A stretch of 30,882 bases of DNA from Condylostoma magnum (GCA_920105805.1 CAKKTI010000240.1:2031-32912); one strand, 5' to 3'. Numbered from the stretch's first letter, positions 1 through 11,718 are shown. The notes: generated by a model from the letters alone, not told the origin. Made by a program: numbers and translations.

Positions 1-1897
1 AATTGTTCTTAATATAATCTGCTAAATTTGATGCTATGGAAAATGAATCCCATACTAAAGGAGACCCTCCAAGCTTGTATCTTTAAGTATTGCTTCCCAG
101 TACAAACACATCTTCATTGATAGTCTAAGACTCTTACATGTCCGGGCACTTTAGTATCAAGCCTCTTATATTATCAGGCACAGCCAGCAAGCACTCTATA
201 TACCGTTCTGACATATCAGTATATTTATGCAGGGCAGGTGCAATGTACAGCAATCCAACTCTTAAAATATTAGGAGGAGTTTATGCAGTGAAGATCTTGA
301 AAATGCACTCTTTCAGCCTGTATATGCTTTCCTATATTTGTTGATCTTCAGCCTAAGGATCAATCATGCTTAGTAATGTACCAGCGCATTGTAGTATCTA
401 TGCTTATACTTCCCACCAGCTATCCTTAGTCATCTCATCTAAGGTTGGAACTATATGAAGAATTGGGAGAGGGTTTAATGTTGCTAACTGCGAAAAAACT
501 GCTAGAGCAGCTGTTCTTACATGTGGTGAAGGATGTTCTAGTCCTAGTAAGGAATAATATATGAAAATATCATGCAGATCCTCGTTAAACTCTTTATCAT
601 ATTTTATTAGAATTGCAAGGCATTTCACAAGCTCGTAGTAATCTGGTAGTAGATTTGATAAGTTCTAAATAGCCCTTAAACGACTGAGAGGGTCTTGTCC
701 TATAAAAGAATAGAAAAAATGACATAGAACTTCTCGCTTTTGAGGGGAGTTCACTAGTAATCTAGCCAGTTTTCCTATCAGAAACTCCATCATATGCTAT
801 TCAGATGTATTTGAGTCTCTACTTGCCATTTTTTCGCCAATCTATGAGAAAATATCAGTAATCTAGAAAAAATATTCACTGCTTGCCGGTAAAGACTCTA
901 TACATGGGAAGATTAAAGAGCAAAAGTTTCAAAACTCATGCCCACTTTTCAGCAATGTATCACTAATTTGCTTATATCTCTTAGAAATTCCTTCGAAAAA
1001 TTCCATTACTACCTTCTCATCTAATCTTTCTATTATATTGAAAAATTAAGGCAACACATCTTATCCTTCTTACTCCAACTCCCCAGCACTCCTATTCTAT
1101 AAAACCTCAGCAAGCACATCTCCCAAAAAGTCTAAAATTGGCTTTAAAGTAGCACTTTGCACTAACTCTTAACTCTAAGGCAACTTATTAAAAGTATCAA
1201 TACCTTTAATGCTAGAAGCAGCTGCAATACTTTAATCATGCGATGATTTTTACATACTGATAGACTTATTCGCCCTAATCTACACTAAGTTCCTCTCAAC
1301 ATGCTTCACTTCAACGTCTCTTATCTCAACTGGTTAAATCTACCGATCATCTCCTTTCCCAAGGGTCCTATTAACTCCTCTGGCAATTTTCCTCATGGGA
1401 AGTTTCTAACTTTCCGAGTTAGACTCCTATGATTCATCATCTTCCTAAAATAACGCATTTCTTTCATAATTTTTCTCAACTTAGGAATCATCTGGCAGTC
1501 CAATTGGAAGAGTTTTGGCATAATCTGCTACGGGCTTTACCGGAGGTTCTTTTACTGTTATTCCTGTCAAATGCTCATAAATTTTAGTGAGCAGCTTAAC
1601 AGCTGCTCCTGGAGCTGAGAAAACAACTGGCTCCCAGTCTTCTTTGGTTATTTATACGTTGTTTGCTTTGAAATACTTGTCGAGTTGTTCCCAGTTTTAA
1701 AGCTTTTTCTGTGTGTTCAGACTGGTGTCAAATGTATGCATACGGATTTGTAGGGGATTATCCCGGCTGTTATAGCGAGAGAAAATTTCAGCTATTAGAA
1801 ACCCGTTGGCAAAATCACGGCGTTGGTTTTTAATTGAGTATGCTAGATCAAGGCTTTATAGTCACTTTAGAATTTCTCGGGGTAAGGTCTCCGACAT
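1..1897 (-). CDS. CH_2 (SPATA4/CLAMP-like) domain protein with HEAT/armadillo-like C-terminus, partial at window edge
   Basis: Start is ATG at 1897 and the frame stays open to base 1 (about 632 residues; the C-terminus lies outside) when TAA/TAG are read as Q and TGA as W. Residues 5-110 match the CH_2 calponin-homology-like domain of SPATA4/SPEF1-type axonemal proteins: LPREILKWLQSLDLAYSIK, DFANGFLIAEIFSRY, and NWEQLDKYFK followed by PGAAVKLLTKIYEHL. The W of ILKWLQ (1862-1864) is TGA. A second in-frame TGA is at 929-931 (HEFWNFC). Residues from about 280 on are alpha-helical repeats of HEAT/ARM look, e.g. HPSPHVRTAALAVFSQLATL. CH_2 proteins act at the ciliary axoneme and microtubules in other eukaryotes; the same role here is inferred. 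A CH_2 domain on so long a repeat tail is larger than animal SPATA4. The domain call is firm; the exact orthologue is uncertain. Confidence 0.85.
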
Positions 1898-2043
1898 TGA
1901 TTAATTAAAATTTTATTAGCATTTTAGGAGACTCTTAGATTATTTTAATATATAGGGGTGTTTATAACTACAATTATACTAATTATGCATCGGTTATTAA
2001 TATTACACACAGACATATTACTTAAATTTCCAACGTATATATA
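1898..2043. promoter_or_regulatory. Shared 146-bp divergent spacer
   Basis: This AT-rich stretch separates the start codons of the minus-strand CH_2 gene (1897) and the plus-strand 312-aa gene (2044). It must hold both 5' UTRs and both promoters. I see no recognisable motif beyond A/T runs. The promoter role is inferred from position only. Confidence 0.4.
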
Positions 2044-2982
2044 ATGTCTGAGGCAAGATTCCGCAAGTAAAACTAGTTATCATCTGATATATTCAACCTA
2101 AATCCCGGGGACTAAAACTCCCAATAAAAGCAAAGCCAATCGAAATCTCCTTTAAAGGACATTTCCTCTAACGGTAAAAATCTTCCTAACAAAGTTTGAC
2201 CTTAACTGAGAAAAGGAAATCAAAAGAACTAAGAAGTATTATAACCAGCTAACACTCATTTCTTAAGCTACAAGCACCTCTCCCCTATAAATAAGACAGA
2301 TTCTTTACTATCAAAACAACATTTAGTTCTGCTAAGACGTTAAAGAACTCATTCTGCTAATTTGATAGACTAATCCAGAAGTATTTCACCAAGAGAACGT
2401 AAGTTAATTGAATAGTCCAGTACATTGCATAGCTCTAGTTTTAATTCCATGCAGTTAAAAGCTCCTAAAAGGGAACCTGACTTGATTTAATTTAATCTTA
2501 CGGGATTAGATAAGTCTGAGAACGAATAAGAGTTAAAGAGAAAGCTTAATAGTTTACATGTTGTTTCATTGTCAACGGATATTGATAATATTACAGGGTA
2601 ATGTAAAGGAACTGGGAAGCTGAAATTAAGACATACTAATAGATGGTAAAGGGATCTGAATAATATCAAGGAAAACTTAGATAGGTAAGGAATCTCATTG
2701 ACTGAAAATAAAATCGAAAGTTAAGCCATGGGGCCCATTTCTAAATCACCTAATAGAGCAAAACCATTCGAAATTGATTATACTAATAATAAGCAGGAAA
2801 TCAGGAAAAGGTAACCAAAGTCTAAAGAGTTGTAAAGTGTTGGAGAAATGTTCGGAAGAAATGAGTAGAAGTAAAAGATTGTTAGAAGGTAGAAAAGCAG
2901 TGCAAAGCAATGGAATAATATAAAAGACTTTTTCTATTGTTCAAGCTACCGGCCAGTACTTGCTACTAGGAATAAGAGGTGA
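2044..2982 (+). CDS. Basic 312-residue protein of unknown function
   Basis: ATG at 2044; one frame to TGA at 2980-2982, immediately followed by TAG, so the end is either 2982 or 2985 (if TGA is read as W). An internal TGA at 2197-2199 reads as W in NKVWPQLRKG. The first 130 residues are Ser/Gln/Lys-rich and probably disordered, with SPLKD and SISPRER that look like phosphorylation-type sites. Residues about 150-225 look folded and conserved: LNSLHVVSLSTDIDNITGQC, then KGTGKLKLRHTNRWQRDLNN, then ENLDRQGISL. The C-terminal 80 residues are strongly basic. No signal peptide or membrane segment is visible. I do not recognise the family. It is divergent from the CH_2 gene, and a ciliary or cytoskeletal role would be a guess. 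Confidence 0.7.
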
Positions 2983-3031
2983 TAGGTAAATATTTTATAA
3001 CGTTTTTCTCTATATTTTCTTAATTGTTTAC

Positions 3032-4483
3032 CTAATTAGCTGGCTCGATAGTCCATAATGATGAAGGTGTAGGCTCTTTTTCAGCACTTACATATACGGA
3101 GTTAGAATCCCTGCGATCTTGGGAATTCTGATAAGAGCCAGCAGTGAGGTAGTATCCTTAGAACCGGTTTTCAGGGGTTCTGGCAGATCTTATATAAAAT
3201 GTTTAGCCGTAATCAGAACTAGTTATTATCCAATGATAATTTTATTGAGGATATTTTAGGTATCTTGCATATCTCTTTTAAGAAGGCTTGAAATTTGGCT
3301 GATCTTCTGTTATTTCCAAATAGACATCCTTACATGATCCAAAACTACTATTAATTACCAAATCTTCCCCTAATCTGATTGTATAAGTATAATCATCTTA
3401 TGCTTTACTTAACTGCCATTTGATAAGATTCGTTTCCCTTCTATGAATATAGCAATAGATTGATTACCCGCTTATTTCGTTACTGTAGTAAGGATAGGAA
3501 CCTAAAATATGATCATTAGTTTCTGATTAAGAAGCTGATTTGATATAATAAAGTCTTGTGCTTTAGAATTATGTTTAAATTTATTGCAGATTAAAATTAG
3601 GTATGCTTTGCGGCATAGTTTTTACTTACATTAATGATTTTTGCTATCTTGTTCTACTTGATCTACAACTTGCTGATATATTGAAAGTACTTTTTAATGC
3701 TTAAGCATTTTGCTTAAATTGAGAAAAAGCTATTCAGGGTATAGTATAAACTTTATTTCCTTATTAAATAGACTTTAACACTTATTCATCATTAATTATC
3801 TATGAGAAGTCATGCATATTTTCAATTAACTAGTATTAGTTCAATTAGGTTAGCCTTAAATTACCATGCGATAGATTAGTATAAGAATTGATGTCCATAA
3901 TATTTATACTATAATCAAAATTTTGATTTTGTAATATTCAAGAGTTAAAATTCTACCGTAATTGTAGTGAAGCAGCATATTTTTAATCATTCCAACAGTG
4001 AATTGCTATAACACTTGCATAATATAAGTCAACTGCATAGCCATATATAACATGATACCCGAATATATCTAAAAAGTCTTTAAGATCTTCTTAATCATTT
4101 ATATTTTCTATCTAGTCACTTACAAACTCAGATGCAATGAATAATTTACTTATATCTGATAACTAAAGCACATACCGCTTACTCGTGTACAAAACTGCAT
4201 ACATCCTATTTTCGAAACTGCTGATATTGCTTATATGAGTTAAGATAGGCTACTGCAAAGATTGATTTTAGGATACTAACTAATCCCTTTACTACTAGTT
4301 CATTATAATTTGCATCATGTCAAATTTCACTTAATCCCTTATGCATAAGTTTTGATCAATTGCTTCTTATGATATTATAGGAATTTAAGTAATTTATTTG
4401 TCAAGGTTTAGCCCAAAACCTATTTAGAATTTATCAGATTTATTAATTGAATGAAGCTTTAGTAAATTGGTAAGATCCTCCAT
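3032..4483 (-). CDS. MACPF-like / beta-trefoil-like protein, paralogue B
   Basis: ATG at 4483; one continuous frame with TGA read as W at 3938-3940 (NSWILQ) and 3734-3736 (TIPWIAF). It is a clear paralogue of the gene at 9046. Shared blocks include IGFGLNLD near the start, EDLKDFLDIFGYHVIYGYA (compare DLKDFIEVNGSHIITGV), the IRLGED motif, WIITSSDYGQTFYIRSART and RFQGYYLTAGS, and a final W-T-I-E. The GYHV/GSHI patch resembles the MACPF signature (Y-G-T/S-H then G). The C-terminal third has W-I-I...Y-x-I...YYLTA units like a beta-trefoil lectin. No in-frame TGA follows, so termination is put at TAG 3032-3034; TAA 3020-3022 is the alternative. That position matches TAG in paralogue A. The fold assignment is a weak-motif inference; the paralogy is solid. 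About 49 bp separate it from the convergent 312-aa gene. Confidence 0.72.
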
Positions 4484-4582
4484 ATATAATTACTAACTAT
4501 TTTATACAATATTTACTAGAGAGATATTTAACTTAATAGTAAAATGAATTAAGCACTAATTACTCTAAAAAAATACTAACTA

Positions 4583-7500
4583 CTAAATAACTCTTCTTTC
4601 TTTACGTATGGGGTGAACTTTAGGTACTTTAGGCTCCTTTCTATTATTTGAATCACAATGTGAAGAACCAATATCCTAAACAGTGATTTCTTACTTATCC
4701 AATTACTAATTTCTAATATCTGTGACTTAAATTACTTTATTATTTTACACTCTTTTATTCCTAAGCCATGTAATAATTTTCCCTATATTCAAGCCATAGT
4801 AGTATATCATATTCAGTCCTAAAACTGCTAATAAAACAAATATTAAATTATCCTGATAATCAGATAACACAGCAGTAATTCAAACAGTTACTGTTAAACT
4901 AGTTTCTGATACTATTTATAACATATTACCACTCAATTAAGTTTTAAAAGGTCGTATAAGGCATAAAAGTATAAGATAGAGAGTCTATAAAGCTATAATA
5001 CAATATAATTACAACTAGGCATCATAACTCAAAAGGCAGATAAAAGCAACAAGTAATACTTTCCGAATTGTTCTAATCCCAAAGAAAAATATGGATAATT
5101 TATTAATTCTAAATAGCTAATAAAACTATCCGAATCTTTAATCGTAATCTTCTTATTACAGTAAATCTAAATCTACTAACAAAACGTATTTAATCCAAGA
5201 AAAGATTAAAAGGACCAATAGGATTATATATATCATTATTATACTCATTTAATAAGCAACAAGTTCACCGCCAAAGATAGTAAAAATTCAGCTGCCAAGA
5301 TTAATAGGAATAAATGTTTCGTTTAATATTCTAATAATTATTCCGAATTGTAGCTTATTCCTAAATTTTTATATAAAACCAATTCTAGTTTTCATTATTA
5401 ATGATAGTAAAGTCAGTATAGCTATTAAACCTACAAGAAAAATAACACCTCCTGAATTTATAAAAAGATTAGAGGATATTTCTTGGACTTTAAATTAATA
5501 CTAAGCCTAGTTTTTTGTCTCAGTAAATAACAATTCAAAGATATTAGGAATAAACGTCATATTGGCAAATTCTCACATTTTAAAAAACTCTCTCAAATCC
5601 ATAGATATTTATACTTCTAAAAATCTCATTAAGTTAATAATTTGCATAATTTCTACAGTTCTTCATAATGATTAAATATCAAAGTTGAAATTAAACACGT
5701 TTAATCCTGAAAAAAGAGCAGCACTTACTCCTAAAGAAACTTAAGCTCCCTATGCTGCTTGATTTACTTATTAAATCATGTCTGTTTAATGAACATCTTC
5801 TAGTACTACATTCACAGAATATGACTTAAATTGAATTCCTTTAGCATTTACTTCCCTTTGGTCTATTTTCAAATATAAAATAGAATTCTTTTATACTGAG
5901 ATGCTTGTGGTGACATATAACAGGTATTCTTACCCAAATTCAAAGCTAACATCAAACATCTCAACTTCTTCTATGAATATTGTAGAATATTCCTTTATAT
6001 CATGGTTAAAATCAGTTTCAATTTAAATTACGTATGTATCATTATCTAATTAGATGTATTTCAAGGCAATGCTATACTCAGTGCATTACGTGTCATCTAC
6101 ACATCCAAAGCATCCTTCTTTACATTTTACACAGCTAGGAGGATTTGTCGATTCATCTAGGTAAGTGCTATCAGGACAAGTTTACCTACAAATTCCATCT
6201 GATTATAAGAAGTAATTTTCAATACATTAGGTGCATGAGTTGCCGTTTATACAGATTTAGCAATTTTCTATACAATTACCACAAAAGGTGCTAGTAAAGG
6301 GATATAATCCCTATGGACAAATTATTTAGCAAGTATTATCACTCAATAGCTCAAATCCATCTATGCATTTACTACAAGAAGCACCACTACTACAAATATC
6401 ACAGTTCTCAATGCATACCAAGCACGTATTTCCGTTATATAGATACAGACCATTAAAGCACTCTTCACATGTATCTACGCTCAAGCATTACTTACAATTC
6501 TCTAAACACGCACTACAAGCATGTGGCTATATTGTAGCATCCTCGAAATAACCATCAGGACAGTTTTAAACACAATTTCTATAAGAATCCAAGTAAAATC
6601 CTTCAAAACATTCCTCACATTCTCTAGTATTACTACAAACTTTGCAATTATTAACACAACTATAGCAATACTACCCCTGGTAATAATTACCATCTCCACA
6701 TTCCTCAATACAATCTCCAGTATCAACTTACAACAGCAATTCCTAAGAGCAGGGAAGACAGTCAGTTTTATCCTAATTAAAAACCTAAGGACTATTACAA
6801 ACACATAGATTATTTTCATTTAACTCCATATTTCCAGATAAGCATTCCGAGCACTTCTGCTCTTCCGATGAGTCTATGCACATTCTACAAGGAGCTTCAC
6901 ATGCCCTACAATACAAATTATTCAAATCCCTTCACTCCTCCTCAGTGCACTAAGAAATGCAAGTCAATGCCTCAAAATCAAACCAAAACTCAAAATCACA
7001 CTCACATTCAATCTCATCGTCCTTCAAACTACAGTTTTTATCTTAACAATAAGCCGGACAACTACTACACTCAACAACATCTTCACTTTCATTTTTATCA
7101 TAATAGCCATCTCCACATACACACTCCGATCTTACCAAAGCACTGTCAGCCGGGCATTAGCAGAGTAATCCTGGAGGAATAGCTGCATTTACTAGTGTAA
7201 ACTTACAGCGACATTCCCCGAAATCTCCACTTGCTATTTCAGCATTTACATCCTTACAAGTTTTACACATTTAGGGCCCGGGGCCTGCACATGTAGAACA
7301 AATTTAATCACAAGGTAAGCATTAAGGTGGATCAGCCTAGTCATCAGGATATGTACCAACTGGGCACTCAGAATAGCAAAAATCATTGTAGTATAACCTA
7401 TCGGGCTAGCAAGTAAGGCATTCGTTTTAACCAGGACCTATACAAGTTTCACACGATGCATCACATAGATCGCATGTGACTGTGAGCAGGGGGTCTGAGT

Positions 7501-8929
7501 CAAAATAACCTTGATTACAAATACATGTGTTGTCTAGTTCAAAACTGTTAGCAGGACATACACATTATTCCCCTTCATTATCCATTAGTGGTGAAGGACA
7601 TTCACAATTAGTTCCATTAAGTATCATATTAGAATAAGAACAATTATTACATTGCTAAATTACGAAATTACCATCAAAGCAAATACTGCAAGGAAAATCA
7701 CAAGTACGGCATTCATTATTTCCTAAATATCTTCACTCACTTTCCAAACATTTTGGTTAACAATCTATCACATCTGGTCTAGAATCTAGATCCTCATACC
7801 CATAATCACAATAGCAGGATATAAAATGTTTGACACTATTTTCAGGACACACACATTCTAAATCAGGGGAAATTCCAATATTTGTAAAAGTACTCATACA
7901 TGTGCACTCTCCAGGGGCTCCTCCAACAATTTCTGTATTACTAGCTTTACAACTATCACACTTATTACTCCCGTAATCACTACAAGTCTTACAAGTTGCG
8001 TAACAAACACTACACTCCGGAGATGGAACAGCATCGTTCTTATAATAACCCTAAGGACATACATTAGTGCATTGAGAGGAAAGTATGTAGAACTCATCTT
8101 TACAAAAAGTGCAGGTTTGGCTGTCAGAGCATTGTAGGCAGTTTAAAGGACAGCTGAAAGGAGGTGGATAGCAGTTATTTTCAGGATCTATAGAGTCAGC
8201 TGGACATTGGCTTAGGTCTGAGGTTGTGGTACATTTTTTATCAGTGCAAGGAATAGAGTTGCATAGGCATTAGGTTCCAAATTCATTAGAAGATAGTCCA
8301 TAATTTGTTCAGTAAAATGATTAGATACCACCTTCGAATCCCCTGCCAAAACGAATTTTAAAAGGTCCATTATCTTTGCCCCAATAATAGAAATTAAAGC
8401 TATTTATAAGTTGCTAACTTTTCCTACCAACTCTTACTCTAATTGCCTTCGTTCATTCAGACTCATCATAATGCACTTATAATAGAGTTCATGCAAATGG
8501 ATCAATTGCATATGTTGAAGTCTATCCGCCCATATACTCTTATGATGAAAATATTAATCATTACAAAAGACTAGTTACCTGTACTTAATATTTCGAAGAT
8601 ATTCTTACTTAAAATATCAATTTACCTTACGAGTTGTACACATTGTAAAGGGTTCCAGGTAAAGAGATATAGACTCACATTGTCATTAGGTTTCTATCCG
8701 AGTGCATTGAGGGAAGAGTAAGGGTTAATTCGTCATCTGATCTAAAGACTGCTCCAGGGGGACCACAGACGGGATCTCTCGAGTCTTGTGTAGTTGATGA
8801 TCCTAGTGTTCCCGAGGGAGAGGACATTTCCTAAGAACAGTTTGTGTCAAATTAAATGCTCAGGTATGTTGCACTTTAAACTAGTCTGAACATCAGAATT
8901 ACTAAAGCTGTTGTGTTGATTATTCTCAT
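4583..8929 (-). CDS. Large Cys-rich multi-pass surface receptor-like protein (LamG-like + Cys repeats + TM domain)
   Basis: ATG at 8929 opens a 1448-codon frame. Residues 1-20 are a signal peptide (MRIINTTALVILMFRLVQS). Residues about 25-225 form a beta-rich domain ending in FEGGIQSFYWTNYG, like a LamG/concanavalin fold. Residues about 235-950 are CxxC-rich EGF/furin-like modules (CETCIGPGQNECLTC and others). Residues about 1060-1400 hold some six or seven hydrophobic helices, followed by a charged tail ending KERRVI. TGA encodes W several times, for example FYWTNY where both plus-strand paralogues have TGG, and TVWITAVL. No TGA occurs in any frame between the terminal TAG-TAG (4580-4585) and position 4436, inside the next gene, so TAG is the likely stop. 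It is homologous to the genes at 20736 and 26563 but much diverged and without the regular 153-bp array. A surface adhesion or sensing role is inferred. Confidence 0.88.
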
Positions 8930-9045
8930 TATTATTAAGGAGATATTTAATGGAAAACTTAAGAGGGGTATTATGGAAAGAATTGTATTGATTGGGTTTG
9001 AATAGGAATACTTATATGTAGTAAATTGTAATTATTTGTAATAAA
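8930..9045. promoter_or_regulatory. Divergent 116-bp spacer
   Basis: This spacer lies between the start codon of the minus-strand Cys-rich receptor (8929) and that of MACPF-like paralogue A (9046). It is AT-rich and contains no convincing ORF. A bidirectional promoter is inferred from position only. Confidence 0.4.
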
Positions 9046-10449
9046 ATGGCTCAAACATAGTGATGCTCTGTTAAAAGTCCTGTTAGTATAGGGAATGGGT
9101 TTGATCTATTCTCCAGGAATACTACATTACCTGTATTGGATTAGAATAACATTGAAATAATCTTTAAGGAAGACTGTAGGAAAGATTATTTTCAAGTATT
9201 TCTGAATTAAGCTTCAGTTAATCAATTCTTACTACATGAGGAAAGTTTATAGTAAGAAATGAGAAATATTCTTAAGAGTTCATTGAATTTTGAGGATAAG
9301 TTCTATATATTTATCTATCAAGGAATTAACTACTATAATTATTTAAATAGGACAAATTAGTTGTTAGTTTCTCAAATAATTAATGAGTAAGTTGAATCAA
9401 TACAAAATCTGCAAGATTTAAAAGATTTCATAGAAGTGAATGGTAGTCATATCATAACAGGAGTTAAAGGAGAAATCTATTTTGCCACTTTAATTGGAGT
9501 TTAGTGTGATAACGAGTAAAAGTACACTGAAAGCCTTAAAGCTAGATAATTTTTCAATCAGAATGACAATTTTATGAATGAATTTGAGGAAAAGCTAATA
9601 ATACAAGATATTAAAACATATAGTAATGTGATTCAAAGCAGTAGCAAACTGAATTTATCATAAGTAAAGAATGCTTTAATTCAGTATGATTAGTTAACCT
9701 AGGATATTGAAAGGTTCTCGAAAATCTTATAAAATCATAGTCAGGTTTAAATCTCTTCTTTAATGATTTTATCGCAATTTGGCTAAAATTTCAACTTGTT
9801 AAAGCTTTTTACTTAATTGGAAAGTTATACATAGGAATAGGAGATTGAAAATTAACCTTTGTTATTTTATGATAATATTCATGAAAATATTCCCTAATTT
9901 TACATGCCTTAGATACAGAATAGATTTGATAGTAATAAATTATATTATATTCGGTGTATATCTGAAAATAAAGCACAAAGTTGGCGTTTAAGACTTGACA
10001 CATAATTTGATAAAGAACAATTTGAGAATAGTATTCATCCACATTGCTATGTAGATAAATAAGATAGAACTTTATGAAGAATAATAAAATAATAAAGTGA
10101 TTATACTTATTTAATAAGACTAGGGGAAGACATTGATTAGGATTATTTACAAGGATATTACCTAACAGCAACTAAAACCTAAGGTAACTTTATGAATAGA
10201 GGTTATTACTATCCACGATGCTTTAATCAATAGAAGAAGAAAAGTTTGTGGATAATTACATCTTCTGACTAAGGGTAAACTTATCAAATATAATAAGCAA
10301 GAACACGTAAAAATGCATTCTAAAATTGGTACTTAACAGTAGGCAATATACTTAGCAATAGATTCAAAAGAGACACTTGGTCGGTCTTTGTACATTTATA
10401 AAAGCATCCAACGAATATGTCAAACTGGATAATTCAAGAAGTAGTTTAG
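9046..10449 (+). CDS. MACPF-like / beta-trefoil-like protein, paralogue A
   Basis: ATG at 9046. The frame uses TGA as W at 9061-9063 and 10075-10077. The second is telling: TLWRIIKQ (TGA) is the repeat counterpart of SLWIITSS (TGG) further on in the same protein. Residues about 110-160 hold LKDFIEVNGSHIITGVKGE, a MACPF-signature-like patch. Residues about 300-467 hold W-x-I-I...Y-x-I...YLT units (RLGEDID, YYLTATK, NWYLTVG) suggestive of a beta-trefoil lectin fold. I end the gene at TAG 10447-10449, exactly seven residues after the last W, as in paralogue B. The alternative is TGA 10558-10560, adding 37 residues of no visible homology. No clear signal peptide is seen. Family membership is tentative; the protein could be a secreted or surface-acting effector, but nothing here proves an activity. 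Confidence 0.72.
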
Positions 10450-10773
10450 AATAACTAGAATTTACTAAATCTATGGATTTTTTATATAAATATATAAGCC
10501 AGCATTAAATAAGATGAGGAAACAATCTAGAAAGCGAGCCCTTTTAAATAAGTAATGTGAGGAAAACTGAGCTTCCTAAAAATTAAGTTACATATACTGA
10601 TTAATTTTATGATCTAAATATGCATGATCCTTTAGTAACTATACCATACAAATTCTAAGAAAATAATATACACAAAAAGCCAAAGTTAACTGTTAAATCT
10701 GCAGTAAAGAGTGCAGATCTCAATAAGCTTTAAAAAGACACTTATTCATATATACTTAAAATCGATCATATGA
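10450..10773. other. Spacer with possible alternative 3' extension of paralogue A
   Basis: About 320 bp between the TAG of MACPF-like paralogue A and the first ATG of the zinc-finger pseudogene. The first 111 bp stay open in the frame of paralogue A up to TGA 10558-10560 (KQDEETIQKASPFKQVM) and could be a readthrough tail. The rest is AT-rich with no recognisable domain. Confidence 0.4.
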
Positions 10774-11620
10774 ATGACAAATATGCAGTAAAACTTTTAA
10801 ACAAAAGAGCCATATACTCTCTCATAGCATAAAAGAACTTTTAAGTGTAAAATCTGTTAATAATCGTTTAAATAAATAAGTGCTCTATGGAAGCACATGC
10901 TAACACATACAGATGATAATTCACTTACATGCGAAACTTGTTGTAAATTTTTTACAGAAGACAAAACGTTGGAAAAACATATGAAAAGTCATAATGAAGA
11001 TTAATCATTACAGTGTTAAGTTTGTTTTAAATAATGCTCATCTAAAAGTGGGCTAAATTTGTATATAACAGTTAACTATAAGTCTATTTAATGTTAAGAA
11101 TGTAAGAAATTTTTTAAATAGTCATATGTAGACCATGAAAGCCATAAGTAGTTTAAACATGGGTAAATTATTTGGTTATCAAAAAAGTTTGGATTAGCAT
11201 ATGTTAGATAAAGGCTTAAAAATGCACATAATAAAGCATGAAAGCTAAGGACCCTAAATATGCTAATTATGTGGAAAAACTACTAAAAATTAGTATATAG
11301 TCCATATAAAAATCACTAGTAAAATAAAAGTTTTATCATATTTGTAAGAAGGATTTTTTAACTAGTTCTTATTTACAAAAAGTTATTAGGAAGAAAGACC
11401 GTTTTCATGCCATATATGCGGAGCTCACTTTAAAACTTAAAGATGTGTAAAGTAACATTTAATGGCGCATAGTAGTGCAAGAGATGGTTATTGTGATACT
11501 TGTGGAAAAGCTTTTCTAAAACTCATAGAAAGCTACACACTGAAAATATTGTACTGCGAGGTTTATGGAAAAAGTGGTTAAAATTTAAAGTTACGCATGT
11601 TATAAGAAATAGTAATTAAA
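10774..11620 (+). pseudogene. C2H2 zinc-finger gene, decayed
   Basis: A possible ATG at 10774 leads into two perfect C2H2 fingers: CKICQQSFKQISALWKHMLTH and CETCCKFFTEDKTLEKHMKSH (10840s to 10990s), with TAA as Q. The third finger (CQVCFKQ...LYITVNY) has lost both zinc histidines, and the fourth (CQECKKFF...HESH) is irregular. Beyond about 11200, finger remnants appear in shifting frames: GLKMHIIKH, CQLCGKTT, YHICKKDF, CHICGAHFK...CVKQHLMAH, CDTCGKAF and KTHRKLH. At least three frame changes are needed and no GT..AG pairs obviously account for them. I read this as a multi-finger transcription-factor gene decaying from the 3' side. It could still express a short two-finger protein. Tiny introns are the alternative and cannot be ruled out by eye. 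Confidence 0.65.
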
Positions 11621-11718
11621 TAAAGGAAGAAATATATAATAATAGTAGTTAATTATGATTCATTATTAGGTTTAAAATAGCCCAAATTGTAACTAAAAAT
11701 AATAATAAATTATAAACT

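Noticed and set aside
6502-6819. Overlapping standard-code ORFs on both strands with hydrophobic Ile/Val-rich translations
   Set aside because: They are out-of-frame readings of the Cys-rich modules of the minus-strand receptor; Cys codons shifted by one base give V/L/I runs. The same applies to the ORFs near 21715-23462 and 27545-30039.
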